This document shows positions 24,981-34,322 of a stretch of 64,000 nt of DNA, piece after piece. The stretch is taken from positions 62,001 to 126,000 of the forward strand of contig NZ_JAHCMB010000187.1 in NCBI RefSeq assembly GCF_019904155.1. Reading direction: 5' to 3'. Position numbers and translations under genes: made by a program. Position 1 is the first letter of the stretch. Every line of letters begins with the position of its first letter. The notes under the pieces were generated by a model that made no database searches, was not told the DNA's origin, and was given only the letters and a program-made list of their open reading frames with translations. The DNA comes from Paenibacillus sinensis. GTDB lineage: Bacteria; Bacillota; Bacilli; Paenibacillales; Paenibacillaceae.

Positions 24981-25955
24981 TTGAAACCGTTGCCACTAAG
25001 TACCCGCGGCATTCCCGCAGGGCGCATCGTTCAGGGCTGCATGGGACTCGGCGGAGACTGGGACCGGGAGCCGATCACGGCCGATCAAATCCGGGAAGGG
25101 CATATGGCCGTCGAAGCCGCGCTCTCCATCGGCATCAACATGTTTGACCTGGCGGACATATACACACGGGGAAAGGCCGAGCTTGTCTTCGGAACCGTGC
25201 TCAAGGAGCGCCCTGAGCTGCGCGAGAAGCTGATCATTCAGTCCAAATGCGGCATTAAGCTGCAAGAGCCGGGAGACAGTTCCAACACGTTCGATCTTTC
25301 CCGCGAGCATATCCTGGGCAGCGTCGACGGCATTCTGTCCCGGCTGGGCACTCCGTATCTTGATATTCTGCTGCTGCACCGGCCCGATCCGTTTATGGAC
25401 CCCGAAGAGGTCGGAGAAGCGCTGCGGCTGCTCAAGGAGTCCGGCAAGGTCCGGCATTTCGGGGTATCCAATATGAGCGGTTCGCAGATCCGGCTGCTTC
25501 AGGCCTATTCCGATGAGCCCCTGATTGTCAATCAGCTCGAAATGAATCTGGAGAAGACATTCTGGCTTGATTCCGTGGTCAGCGTGAACCGTCCGGCCTG
25601 GAGAGAGCATGGAATGCCGGAAGGAACGATTGAGCACTGCCGTCTGGAGAAAATCCAGCTTCAGGCCTGGGGGCCGCTCGCCCAGGGCAAGTACACCGGC
25701 CGTCCGCTTGACGGACAACCCGAGCATGTGATCCGCACCGCCGCAATGGTCCACTCGCTGGCGGAAGAGAAAGGAACGACGCCCGAAGCGGTCGTGCTCG
25801 CCTGGCTGATGTCGCATCCGGCCGCGATCCAGCCGGTAATCGGCACGGTGAACCCGCGGCGAATTGAAGCCTGTGCGGGAGCGGACAAGCTGGAGCTGAC
25901 GCGCAAGGAATGGTACGACCTGTATATCAGCGCAAGAGGCACTCGCCTGCCTTGA
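24981..25955 (+). CDS. Aldo/keto reductase (YdhF-like)
   Basis: This is a 324-residue TIM-barrel NADP(H)-dependent oxidoreductase. The catalytic tetrad is visible: Asp in NMFDLADIY, Tyr in the same segment, Lys in IQSKCGI and His in LLLHRPDP. RIVQGCMGLGGDW at the N-terminus and VIGTVNPRRIEAC near the C-terminus fit the E. coli YdhF subgroup. It uses a TTG start behind GGAGGG. It is monocistronic; the physiological substrate is unknown. Confidence 0.9.
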   Translation: MKPLPLSTRGIPAGRIVQGCMGLGGDWDREPITADQIREGHMAVEAALSIGINMFDLADIYTRGKAELVFGTVLKERPELREKLIIQSKCGIKLQEPGDSSNTFDLSREHILGSVDGILSRLGTPYLDILLLHRPDPFMDPEEVGEALRLLKESGKVRHFGVSNMSGSQIRLLQAYSDEPLIVNQLEMNLEKTFWLDSVVSVNRPAWREHGMPEGTIEHCRLEKIQLQAWGPLAQGKYTGRPLDGQPEHVIRTAAMVHSLAEEKGTTPEAVVLAWLMSHPAAIQPVIGTVNPRRIEACAGADKLELTRKEWYDLYISARGTRLP

Positions 25956-25971
25956 CAATACAGGCTCCTGA

Positions 25972-26011
25972 CCGGGATGCCACTACGACGCACGCTGTAG
26001 CGGCATCCCGG
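25972..26011 (+). terminator. Hairpin after the aldo/keto reductase gene
   Basis: CCGGGATGCC-a-CTAC and GTAG-c-GGCATCCCGG form a long stem. No T-tract follows, so termination is less certain. Confidence 0.55.
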
Positions 26012-26153
26012 GGGTTATGAATTTTCCGGATCGGCAACCCAGTTGCCGCCGGGAATCTTCCTGTTTAGCTCATAAATGGTAAAAGCTAGTTTTCCTTTTG
26101 AGCGGACCTTTGCTATACTAATACCAAAAAACAAGGAGGGAGCATTATTTACC

Positions 26154-26492
26154 GTGCCGGACAATATTGGACAGCACATTCAACAGCTTCGCCAGGAGAA
26201 GGGATTATCTTTATCCGAGCTTGCCGGCAGGGCGGATGTGGCTAAATCATACTTAAGTAATGTCGAACGCAATATTCAATCCAACCCCTCCATCCAGTTC
26301 ATCGAGAAAATAGCTGAGGCTCTGGATGTCTCCGTCCACATTCTTCTGTACGGAGAACTCGCCGAGGAAGAGCCGATCGATTCCGACTGGTTCAAGCTGG
26401 TTCAGGAAGCCATGGCTTCAGGGGTCAGCAAGAGGGAGTTCAAGGAATTTCTGGAGTACCAGAAATGGCGGCTTGAACAGAAGAACCAGTAG
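26154..26492 (+). CDS. sinR: SinR-like master repressor (XRE family)
   Basis: The roughly 112-residue protein matches SinR over its full length. The XRE HTH region is IGQHIQQLRQEKGLSLSEL with VAKSYLSNVERNIQSNPSIQF. The C-terminal SinI-interaction/tetramerisation helix pair is DSDWFKLVQEAMASGVSKREFKEFLEYQKW. In Bacillus SinR represses matrix operons and is switched off by SinI. The GTG at 26154 is chosen because homology begins at IGQ, with GGAGGG 13 bases upstream (long spacing). A SinI-type gene lies convergently 100 bases downstream, rather than in tandem upstream as in B. subtilis. Confidence 0.92.
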   Translation: MPDNIGQHIQQLRQEKGLSLSELAGRADVAKSYLSNVERNIQSNPSIQFIEKIAEALDVSVHILLYGELAEEEPIDSDWFKLVQEAMASGVSKREFKEFLEYQKWRLEQKNQ

Positions 26493-26522
26493 CCGGATTC
26501 GAACTATTGCGTATTTACATAG

Positions 26523-26557
26523 AGAGGACATGACGCCGCGCCGTCATGTCCTCTTTC
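26523..26557. terminator. Bidirectional terminator between sinR and the sinI-like gene
   Basis: AGAGGACATGACG (26523-26535) pairs perfectly with CGTCATGTCCTCT (26542-26554), followed by TT. It lies between two convergent genes. Confidence 0.75.
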
Positions 26558-26591
26558 GTTGTCCCTTCAGGAACACTCATTCATATTTGGT

Positions 26592-26744
26592 TCAGATGGC
26601 TTTGAGTGTCTTGTCGCCCAAGAATCGCCGGATCTCGTCCGCGTGAATCCCCTGCTTCTTGGCGGCCAGCATCAGCTGCACCCATTCCATATCCAAAGCG
26701 ACCGTCTGCAGTTCTCCGTTATTTCCCTGGTTGGACTTGTTCAA
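26592..26744 (-). CDS. sinI: SinI-type antirepressor, 50 residues
   Basis: The 50-residue protein has the complete SinI interaction helix: LDMEWVQLMLAAKKQGI followed by HADEIRRFLG, matching LDxEWVxLMxxAKxxxIxxEEIRxxL of B. subtilis SinI. It should bind SinR and block DNA binding. The TTG start at 26744 is preceded by AGGAGGAG. The open frame continues upstream, but that sequence is a structured leader with a c-di-GMP-I aptamer. The SD lies in the 7-nt loop of an AAAATCT/AGATTTT hairpin (26765-26745) that touches the start codon. Confidence 0.85.
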   Translation of the reverse strand: MNKSNQGNNGELQTVALDMEWVQLMLAAKKQGIHADEIRRFLGDKTLKAI

Positions 26745-26771
26745 AAAATCTCCTCCTAAGATTTTGTCCCC

Positions 26772-26894
26772 AGGCAGTCCAGCCATCATAGCTACACGGA
26801 TAAACCGCACGGCAGGCTTCTTCCTCCCGTCTGATTTCCCTCGCATAACCTTAGATCCGAGACTTTGTGCCCCTGCTTTTCAGCAGGTTTACCT
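26772..26894 (-). ncRNA. c-di-GMP-I riboswitch (GEMM) in the sinI leader
   Basis: The conserved parts of a class I c-di-GMP aptamer occur in order on the reverse strand. AGGTAAACC (26894-26886) is followed by a CCTGCT-GAAA-AGCAGG stem with GAAA tetraloop (26887-26872). Then come GGCACAAAG, the tetraloop-receptor strand TCTAAGG, a longer-than-usual third arm, the other receptor strand GCTATGATGG and the closing GGACTGCCT. AGGTA and TGCCT can form P1. The SinI start follows 28 bases later. Consensus positions differ slightly (ACAAAG for GCAAAG), so affinity is unknown. Confidence 0.82.
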
Positions 26895-26956
26895 TTTGCT
26901 GGATCCTTGCATTCAAGGATCTTATGATGTGTGCCAAGCGATATGCTTGCAAAGAT

Positions 26957-26989
26957 ATTATACAAGATGTTTGCCTAAAAGTGTGTCAA
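26957..26989 (-). promoter_or_regulatory. Probable promoter of the sinI leader
   Basis: TATAAT (26962-26957) is perfect. TTGACA (26989-26984) lies upstream, but at 21 bases, so the real -35 may differ or the promoter may need an activator. Confidence 0.45.
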
Positions 26990-26999
26990 AAAAATGACA

Positions 27000-27430
27000 A
27001 TACATTCAATGCGCGGCTGAAGCGTAAAATTGGGTGCCTGTGACGCGGTTGGCGGCGAGCTAATTCCAATATTTATGTAATCATCATCTAGTCGTTAGGA
27101 ACTATAAACTTCTAATACCCACATCTTCGCCCTATTAATCAAATTCTAGTGGATTGCTGGAAGGATTTATATAGGTTTATGGTCCCGGCCCGATGTTTCG
27201 CGTCTCTTCCGATTCTCCGGGCCGCCGGAGTAACACCTGCGCAATCATGCCTTTTTTCGAACGGATTGGACGAAAGGTTGAATTGATTACCCCTATCCAA
27301 AGTTGCAAAATAGAATGTGGCAGTACGTTTAAAATCGTGTAACTATACTATAGAATGTAAACGTAATCATTGCAGCTCCGGTTACGCCCCTGAAGGCGCT
27401 GCCTGGAGTTTATCGTTAGGAGGATGTTCC
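27000..27430 (+). promoter_or_regulatory. Intergenic region upstream of odhA
   Basis: No ORF is convincing here. A TATACT -10-like hexamer lies at 27344-27349 without a clear -35. A GGCCCG...CGGGCC dyad occurs near 27187-27222. Nothing else was recognised. Confidence 0.35.
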
Positions 27431-30310
27431 ATGTCAGCCAAAGAGTCCTACAATGAATCTGTTTGGAGCAAGTATTACGGCCCCAACCTAGGCTACATCC
27501 AGGAAAAATACGAACAGTTCAGCGATGACCCTTCCTCCGTGGAGGCCCGCTACCGGGAGCTCTTTACCATATACGGCCCCCCTCCGCTAACAACCGAGGT
27601 GACCGCCGCCCCCGGCCCCGCCCTTACCGGCGACGCCGACTGGCTCCGCAAAGCGGTCCGCGCATCCAAGCTGATCGCCAATATCCGCATCTTCGGTCAT
27701 TTGGCTGCCGATATCGATCCGCTGGAGAAGAGCGGGGATTCCATGGCGAAATGGCTCGATCCCGCGACATACGGGCTGACGCAAGGCGATCTGCTCGCTC
27801 TGCCGGCCTCCCTGATCTGGGAGAACGCGCCGACCGGGGTACAGACCGGCTGGGACGCCTATCACCGGATGCGCCAGGCTTATACGAGAACGATCGCCTA
27901 CGAATTCGGACATGTCCACGACGAGCAGGAGCTACTCTGGCTGAACAGCCAGGCTGAGTCCTCCAGTTCGCCGGCTCCGCTGACCGATCCGGAACGGAAA
28001 GCTCTGCTGAACCGTCTGATCGAAGTGGAGCATTTCGAAACCTTCCTTCATAAAACTTTTGTCGGGCAAAAACGCTTCAGCCTGGAAGGCAATGATATCC
28101 TGGTTCCGATGCTGGATGAAATCGTCCGCGCGGCCGCGCATGACGGCGCGGAGAACATTGTGATGGGCATGGCCCACCGGGGACGCCTCAATGTGCTTGC
28201 CCATATTTTGGGCAAACCTTACGATATTATTTTCTCGGAGTTCCACCATTCTCCGAACAAGGAGCTCTTCCCTTCCGAAGGCTCTATGGGCATCAATTAC
28301 GGCTGGACCGGCGATGTGAAGTATCACCTCGGAGCTGACCGCGCCTTCCATGAGGGCGAGACCGTCCGCACCCGCTTGACGCTGGCCAACAATCCGAGCC
28401 ATCTGGAATTCGTCAATCCGGTCGTGGAAGGCTTCGCCCGGGCCGCGCAGGAAGACCGCAGCGGCACAGGACTGCCGGTTCTGAATACGAACCGCGCGCT
28501 GGCCGTGCTCATGCACGGCGATGCTGCATTCCCCGGCGAAGGAATCGTCGCCGAGACGCTGAACATCAGCAAGCTGAACGGCTATCTGAACGGGGGCACG
28601 ATCCATATTATCGTGAACAACCGCATCGGGTTCACCACAGAGAGCGAAGACTCTCGTTCCACCCGTTATGCCAGCGACCTGGCCAAAGGCTACGAAATTC
28701 CGGTCGTTCACGTCAACGCCGATGATTCGGAGGCCTGCATCGCCGCTGTCCGGCTGGCCAGCGCTTACCGTAGCCTCTTCAAGAAGGATTTCCTGATTGA
28801 TCTTGTCGGCTACCGCAGACACGGACATAATGAAATGGATGACCCGGAGATGACTCAGCCGCTGAAATACGCCAAGGTCAAGAACCACAAGACCGTCTCC
28901 CGGATTTACGCCGAACGGCTTGAAGAGCAGAAGCTTGTGACGCGCGAACAAGTGGAAGCCATGACGGCCGAAGTGGAGAAGGTGCTTCAGCAAGCCTACG
29001 AGAAGATGAAGGCGAACAAGGAGAGCGGCGAGGTCAAGAATGCCGTGGCCGTGTCGGCGGACAGCCGTCCTGCCGTTACCGCCGTTCCGCTGGAACGCCT
29101 GCAATCCATCAACCGCAAGCTGCTGGAAGTTCCTGCGGGCTTCCGGGTGTATCCGAAGCTGCAGCGCATTCTGCAGCGGCGCAGCTCCCTCTTGAATGAC
29201 GGCGAGAAGGTGGACTGGGCGCTGGCCGAGACACTCGCCTTCGCGACCATCCTTCAGGACGGAACGCCAATCCGGCTCAGCGGACAGGACGCCCAGCGCG
29301 GCACGTTCTCCCAGCGCCATCTGGTGCTGCATGACAGCGAGACGGGCAAGCTCTTCGCGCCTCTTAACCAGCTGGAGGACGCCAAGGCTACCTTCGGCGT
29401 CTACAACAGCCCGCTGTCGGAAGCCTCGGTGCTGGGCTACGAATACGGGTATAACGTATTCGCCCCCGAGACATTCGTCATCTGGGAAGCGCAGTACGGC
29501 GACTTTGCAAATGCGGCGCAGGTTATCTTCGACCAGTTCATTGCGGCGGGCCGGGCCAAATGGACCCAGCGCAGCAGTCTGACGATTCTGCTGCCCCACG
29601 GCTATGAAGGCCAGGGACCGGAGCATTCCAGCGGACGGCTGGAGCGCTATTTGCAGCTGTCGGCTGAAGAGAACTGGACTGTCGCGAATCTTAGCAGCGC
29701 CGCGCAGTATTTCCACCTGCTCCGCCGTCAGGCCGCGCTGTGCGGCCAGCCGGACGCAAGACCGCTAGTCGTCATGACGCCGAAGAGCCTGATCCGCAAC
29801 GCGCGCAGCGCTTCGCCCGGCGCAGAGCTTGCCTCCGGCCGCTTCGAAGCGGTCCTGCCGGAACCGCTTCTTGGACAGAAGCCGGGCGGAATCAAGCGGC
29901 TCCTTGTCTGCACCGGCAAGGTCGCCATCGATCTGCAGACCGAGCTTGAAGCCGGCTCGGACAAAGACTGGTCGTGGCTGCATATTCTGCGGCTGGAGCA
30001 GCTCTACCCGTTCCCGGAACGGGAGCTTGCCGCCCATCTGAACACCTTCGGCTCTCTGGAAGACATCGTCTGGGTGCAGGAAGAGCCGAAGAACATGGGT
30101 GCCTGGTGCTACGTCGAGCCCCGGCTGCGGGCTATCGCGCCGTCGGGGGTGCCGGTCCGGTACGCCGGCCGGCCGGAGCGCTCCAGCCCTGCCAGCGGAT
30201 ACGCCGACGTTCACAGCTTCGAGCAGCGGAGAATTATCATCGAAGCCCTGACCTGGAACCGGAAGAATGAAGAGCCGGTCCGCGTCTTTAACACCTCGGC
30301 CCGTTCCTGA
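27431..30310 (+). CDS. odhA: 2-oxoglutarate dehydrogenase E1 component
   Basis: The roughly 959-residue thiamine-diphosphate enzyme decarboxylates 2-oxoglutarate in the TCA cycle and transfers succinyl to the lipoyl group of OdhB. The N-terminus (SVWSKYYGPNLGYIQEKYEQF) is the short E2-binding type. The catalytic core has GMAHRGRLNVLA, HGDAAFPGEGIVAET (ThDP/Mg site) and GYRRHGHNEMDDP. The C-terminal transketolase-like part includes GYEGQGPEHSSGRLER. The ATG at 27431 is chosen for AGGAGG eight bases upstream; earlier in-frame codons are leader. odhB follows 192 bases later. Confidence 0.97.
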   Translation: MSAKESYNESVWSKYYGPNLGYIQEKYEQFSDDPSSVEARYRELFTIYGPPPLTTEVTAAPGPALTGDADWLRKAVRASKLIANIRIFGHLAADIDPLEKSGDSMAKWLDPATYGLTQGDLLALPASLIWENAPTGVQTGWDAYHRMRQAYTRTIAYEFGHVHDEQELLWLNSQAESSSSPAPLTDPERKALLNRLIEVEHFETFLHKTFVGQKRFSLEGNDILVPMLDEIVRAAAHDGAENIVMGMAHRGRLNVLAHILGKPYDIIFSEFHHSPNKELFPSEGSMGINYGWTGDVKYHLGADRAFHEGETVRTRLTLANNPSHLEFVNPVVEGFARAAQEDRSGTGLPVLNTNRALAVLMHGDAAFPGEGIVAETLNISKLNGYLNGGTIHIIVNNRIGFTTESEDSRSTRYASDLAKGYEIPVVHVNADDSEACIAAVRLASAYRSLFKKDFLIDLVGYRRHGHNEMDDPEMTQPLKYAKVKNHKTVSRIYAERLEEQKLVTREQVEAMTAEVEKVLQQAYEKMKANKESGEVKNAVAVSADSRPAVTAVPLERLQSINRKLLEVPAGFRVYPKLQRILQRRSSLLNDGEKVDWALAETLAFATILQDGTPIRLSGQDAQRGTFSQRHLVLHDSETGKLFAPLNQLEDAKATFGVYNSPLSEASVLGYEYGYNVFAPETFVIWEAQYGDFANAAQVIFDQFIAAGRAKWTQRSSLTILLPHGYEGQGPEHSSGRLERYLQLSAEENWTVANLSSAAQYFHLLRRQAALCGQPDARPLVVMTPKSLIRNARSASPGAELASGRFEAVLPEPLLGQKPGGIKRLLVCTGKVAIDLQTELEAGSDKDWSWLHILRLEQLYPFPERELAAHLNTFGSLEDIVWVQEEPKNMGAWCYVEPRLRAIAPSGVPVRYAGRPERSSPASGYADVHSFEQRRIIIEALTWNRKNEEPVRVFNTSARS

Positions 30311-30502
30311 GCAGCGGCCGTGGGCAGGCGGGCTGAGGCCCTGGTCTTTAAGCCCGGACGGTCCGCCTGCCGCCAAGAAGATATCACTTCTGGAATAGCG
30401 TCCAGCTTGAACCTTTCTTCCATGTCAAGCCTAAGCGGTTGTGCCGTCCCGTGAAGGGGCGGTGTCCTAGCAGCGCAAAATATTTTGGGGAGGTAGCGGC
30501 CT

Positions 30503-31810
30503 GTGTCTGAAATCAAGGTGCCCGATCTGGGCGAATCGATTACCGAAGGTACGATCTATAAATGGCTGGTCAAGGAAGGGGATTCCGTCGGCCAGGGAGA
30601 TGTTCTGGCCGAGCTGGAGACGGATAAGGTCAATCTGGAGATCAGCGCCGAAGAGAGCGGCGTGATCGCCCAAATTCTACGCCAGGCGGGCGAGAACGTC
30701 GCCGTCGGCGAGGCCATCGGCGTCATCGGCGAGGCCGGAGCCGCCGCACCGCAGGCGGCTGGCGGCCAGAGCGCCGATGCGCCGAAGCAGCCGGAGCCGG
30801 CGAAGGCCGCTCCGGCCCCCGAAGCTCCGCCGGCACAGCCGGGCGGAGCGACAGCCCCGGCGGCGGCCCAGGAAGCCCCGGCCCCCGGCGGCCCCGCGTA
30901 CCTGGCTACGCCCGGTGCGCGCAAGCTCGCGCGCGAGCGCGGCATCGACCTCGCCGAGGTCGGCGCGCGCGATCCCATCGGCCGGATCGGCCGGGCCGAT
31001 GTGGACACCCACGGCGCGGCCCCGGCCGCCGCGCCGGCTGCACCGGCGGCTTCGCAGAGCGCGCCGGCCGTGACGCCCCCGCCCTCCGCGCCGAAGGCGG
31101 AGGGCGGCAAGGACGTCGAGCGCAAGCGCATGTCGCGCAGACGGCTGACAATCGCCAGCCGCCTGGTCGAAGCGCAGCACACGGCGGCGATGCTGACCAC
31201 CTTCAACGAGGTGGACATGACAGCCATTCTCGACATCCGCAAGCGCCGGAAGGATGCCTTCAAGGAGAAGCATGACATCGGCCTCGGCTTCATGTCCTTC
31301 TTCACCAAGGCGGTCGTGGGCGCGCTCAAGGCCTTCCCGCTGCTGAACGCCGAGATTGACGGCGAGGATCTGCTCATCAAGAAGTTCTACGACATCGGCA
31401 TCGCCGTATCGGCCAAGGAAGGGCTCGTCGTTCCGGTTGTGCGGGACGCCGACCGGCTGAGCTTTCCGGAGATCGAACGCCAAATCGCCGATCTGGCGTC
31501 GAAGGCCCGCGCCAACACGCTCGCGCTGTCCGATCTCCAGGGAGGCACGTTCACCATTACCAACGGCGGCGTATTCGGCTCCCTGATGTCGACGCCGATT
31601 CTGAACGCGCCGCAGGTCGGCATACTCGGCATGCACAAGATTCAGCTTCGTCCGATCGCACTCGATGAAGAGACGACGGTCAACCGTCCGATGATGTATA
31701 TCGCCCTCTCCTACGATCACCGAATCGTGGACGGCTCGGAAGCGGTAAGCTTCCTCGTCAAGGTCAAGGAGCTGCTGGAAGACCCGGAAGCGCTGCTGCT
31801 GGAAGGCTAA
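30503..31810 (+). CDS. odhB: Dihydrolipoyllysine-residue succinyltransferase E2 of 2-oxoglutarate dehydrogenase
   Basis: The 435-residue E2 subunit has an N-terminal lipoyl domain with the lipoylated Lys in ETDKVNLEI (about residue 43), a long Ala/Pro linker, a peripheral-subunit-binding domain ([15 protein letters not shown], about 133-165), a second flexible linker and the catalytic domain ending in [15 protein letters not shown] with the His-x3-Asp-Gly active site. It uses a GTG start behind GGGGAGG. No E3 (lipoamide dehydrogenase) gene follows in this window, so E3 must come from elsewhere. Confidence 0.97.
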   Translation: MSEIKVPDLGESITEGTIYKWLVKEGDSVGQGDVLAELETDKVNLEISAEESGVIAQILRQAGENVAVGEAIGVIGEAGAAAPQAAGGQSADAPKQPEPAKAAPAPEAPPAQPGGATAPAAAQEAPAPGGPAYLATPGARKLARERGIDLAEVGARDPIGRIGRADVDTHGAAPAAAPAAPAASQSAPAVTPPPSAPKAEGGKDVERKRMSRRRLTIASRLVEAQHTAAMLTTFNEVDMTAILDIRKRRKDAFKEKHDIGLGFMSFFTKAVVGALKAFPLLNAEIDGEDLLIKKFYDIGIAVSAKEGLVVPVVRDADRLSFPEIERQIADLASKARANTLALSDLQGGTFTITNGGVFGSLMSTPILNAPQVGILGMHKIQLRPIALDEETTVNRPMMYIALSYDHRIVDGSEAVSFLVKVKELLEDPEALLLEG

Positions 31811-31843
31811 GACGACGGCGGGACAGGAACTCCTTCATAAGGA

Positions 31844-31890
31844 ACAAGCGGAACCCCGCTGGCTTGCCGCCGGCGGGGTTCCGCTTGTCT
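31844..31890 (+). terminator. Intrinsic terminator of odhAB
   Basis: ACAAGCGGAACCCCGC (31844-31859) pairs perfectly with GCGGGGTTCCGCTTGT (31873-31888). The T-tract is weak. Confidence 0.75.
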
Positions 31891-31944
31891 GCGTTTGGTT
31901 GCGGTTAGATTCGAGAACTATGCAAATAGGAACAACCCCATTGC

Positions 31945-32766
31945 CTACTGTCCAGCCTCTTCTTCCACCCGATCCAGCCATTCCATAATCAAATTCTCGA
32001 ACAGCCGGGGCTGCTCGATCTGCAGATTATGTCCGGCACGGTCCAGGACGGCAAAGGTCGTCCGGGGGTACATCTTCAGGATGCTGAAGGCATCCTCATA
32101 GCCGGTACTGGAATCCTGTCTGCCTGCCAGGAGAACTCCCGGCTTGCGGAACTCCTCCCGATCAACCGGAAAGGAAAAGCCGTAACGGGCTTTAATCTTG
32201 GCCAGAAATAGCTCGTCGGCCAACAGACAGCCCGGTACAATTTCCTCCTTATACCGGCTCCAGGTATAAGGATTGAGCACGACGCCTATCGAAGCGAAGT
32301 CCGCGAGCTCTTCCGGCGTCAGTCTCTCGGCAAGACTGGCATCCTGCCGGATGATGGTGTGCGGAGGAAGTGTTCGGTCCTGCTTCTCCGGTATGATCAT
32401 CGGGCAGATAAGGGCTGCCCCGTTCACCCGTTCCGGCATCTTCGCGATGATGCCTCTTGCGATATAGCCGCCGTAGGATTCGCCCGCCAGCGCGAAGCTC
32501 TCTCCGGGAAGCATACTGTCGATCAGGGCGAGCACAGCCTCCAGCATCTCATCGGAATTTTCGATCTCCGAATATCCGCGCGTCTTCCCCATTCCTGGAA
32601 GATCCAGATACACTCTTCTCCAGCCTGCTCTCTCCCGGAATACAGGCTCCATGCATCCGCTCATCAGCCTGTGATCGATAGTATAACCGTGAATCAGAAC
32701 GATCGGTTTACCCTCGCCTTTCTCCTCATAATACAGCTCGGCCTTGCCTGTCTGGCAGTGTGGCAT
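31945..32766 (-). CDS. Alpha/beta-fold hydrolase
   Basis: The 273-residue hydrolase has an oxyanion-hole HG motif (VLIHGYTID, about residue 25), nucleophile elbow GESYGG (Ser near residue 97), acid around LLAGRQDSS (Asp near 218) and catalytic His in DRAGHNLQIEQP (about 246). The triad is intact. It is monocistronic and convergent with odhAB. The substrate cannot be read from sequence. Confidence 0.85.
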   Translation of the reverse strand: MPHCQTGKAELYYEEKGEGKPIVLIHGYTIDHRLMSGCMEPVFRERAGWRRVYLDLPGMGKTRGYSEIENSDEMLEAVLALIDSMLPGESFALAGESYGGYIARGIIAKMPERVNGAALICPMIIPEKQDRTLPPHTIIRQDASLAERLTPEELADFASIGVVLNPYTWSRYKEEIVPGCLLADELFLAKIKARYGFSFPVDREEFRKPGVLLAGRQDSSTGYEDAFSILKMYPRTTFAVLDRAGHNLQIEQPRLFENLIMEWLDRVEEEAGQ

Positions 32767-32942
32767 CTCTATCTCCTCCTCGGCACTGAATCCCGCTGCC
32801 CTTCCCGCATCGGCGCTGCGGTTAGTCCATCCCGATGGCAGCGGAGGACACTCTCCTTATCTTAGCAGAAAGCCTCTCTACCGTGCAGGCTCGTTCTTGT
32901 AAGGCGAAGATTTCAATGGCCGGTCGAGCCGGATCAAAAGGG

Positions 32943-34313
32943 CTAATGGACCCGGACATACCGGAGCGTGACCGCCGTACCTTCTCCGGGCGAGCTTGCG
33001 ACTTCAATCGAACCTTTGTACCGCTTCATCAGAGCCGCCGTAATGGCAAGTCCCAGACCGGACCCTCCCCGGTTCCGGTTTCTGGAGCCTTCCGCGCGGT
33101 AGAACCGTTCAAAGATATGCGGCAGCTGCTCCTCGGATATGCCAATTCCGTTATCGGCGACAACCAGCACGGTGTAATTATCCTCCTGCCGAATCGTGAT
33201 GCCCACCTCGCCCCCCGGAGGCGTATATTTGAATGCGTTCTCTATAATGTTTCGCACCGTCTGATAACAGGCTCCGGCGGGCATACGTACGGAAAGCGCC
33301 TCTCCAGCCGCTTCCTCCGAACCGTTAAGCGTAACACCGGGATTCACATGCAGCATCTGCGGAAGCATCTCGCCCAGAACATGCCGTAAATTGCAGGCCG
33401 TCTCCTCACCCTCCATCAGCGGTTCTTCCGCTTCGGCGAGAAGCAAGAGCTGGGCAACCAGTTGTTTCATCCGCTCGGTCTCGTCCACCATATAGGTTAG
33501 CGATTCTTCTACCACATCCTGCGATTGACTCCCCCAGCGTTGAATCATACGGGTATGTCCTTCGATAATCGCTATCGGCGTCTTCAGTTCATGCGACGCA
33601 TCGGCGACAAATCGCCGCTGCTGTTCGAACGACAGATTCAGACGATGCAGCAGACTGTTGAAGGCCTCTCCCAACTGGTACAATTCATCCCGGGAAGCGG
33701 GCAGCGGAAGCCGCCGCGACAAATTGTCCGCGCCGATTTCTTTGATCTCCAGCACCATGCCCCGAATCGGTCTAACTGCGGAATGCGCCGCTATTCTCCC
33801 GATAACAAGCGCCAGGCCTGCCGCCAGACCCAGGCCGACCAGCAGCAGCCTGCCGATCTCCCGTTCTGCGACCGCGCTCCGGGAGCTCTCCAGGTCCGCA
33901 AGCCTCAGGGTGACGGCACCATATACGGGAATATGCAGGCTTCGTTCCGCCTCATACCTTACCCGTTCATCCGGATGCGCTCCCATTTCGACCAATACAT
34001 GTCCGTCCGAATCGAGCAGTTGAAGCCGCTGTCCTTCATGAAGATCTTCGGCAAAAGCCGCCAGATCCGGCTTAAAAACGGCCGACACGCCTGTCCCCTC
34101 TCCCTTGCCGGGCTGCAGCAGAGAAGGAAGAAAGCTGACCTCTCCCAGCTGCTGCGCGAACTGCTTCAATTGGGTCTCCAGCAGTTCGGCCTCCTGCTGG
34201 GCATTCCAATGTCTGAACGTGAAGTAGACGAATCCGCTGACGAATATCGCAACAACGAGTGAAGCCGCCGCAATCGAAACGCCAACTCTGCGCGAGAATG
34301 TCCATGTCTTCAT
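32943..34313 (-). CDS. Sensor histidine kinase (ArlS/CssS-like architecture)
   Basis: The 456-residue kinase has TM1 at about 10-32, a roughly 130-residue extracytoplasmic domain, TM2 at about 162-182, HAMP (AVRPIRGMVLEIKEIG), HisKA with DASHELKTPIAIIEGH and HATPase with N box IIENAFKYT, DNGIGI and GGSGLGLAI. It starts 9 bases after the response regulator. The same operon begins with a DUF4097 surface protein, which suggests sensing of envelope state. Confidence 0.9.
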   Translation of the reverse strand: MKTWTFSRRVGVSIAAASLVVAIFVSGFVYFTFRHWNAQQEAELLETQLKQFAQQLGEVSFLPSLLQPGKGEGTGVSAVFKPDLAAFAEDLHEGQRLQLLDSDGHVLVEMGAHPDERVRYEAERSLHIPVYGAVTLRLADLESSRSAVAEREIGRLLLVGLGLAAGLALVIGRIAAHSAVRPIRGMVLEIKEIGADNLSRRLPLPASRDELYQLGEAFNSLLHRLNLSFEQQRRFVADASHELKTPIAIIEGHTRMIQRWGSQSQDVVEESLTYMVDETERMKQLVAQLLLLAEAEEPLMEGEETACNLRHVLGEMLPQMLHVNPGVTLNGSEEAAGEALSVRMPAGACYQTVRNIIENAFKYTPPGGEVGITIRQEDNYTVLVVADNGIGISEEQLPHIFERFYRAEGSRNRNRGGSGLGLAITAALMKRYKGSIEVASSPGEGTAVTLRYVRVH

Positions 34314-34322
34314 AGTCCCACC

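Noticed and set aside
26745-26846. Longer reading of the SinI-like protein starting at 26846
   Set aside because: The extra 34 codons are the 3' half of the c-di-GMP aptamer and its expression platform. The SD AGGAGGAG is positioned for TTG 26744.
27932-29716. 594-codon open frame on the reverse strand inside odhA
   Set aside because: It lies fully antisense to the well-conserved 2-oxoglutarate dehydrogenase gene and shows no domain; long antisense frames are expected in GC-rich coding DNA.
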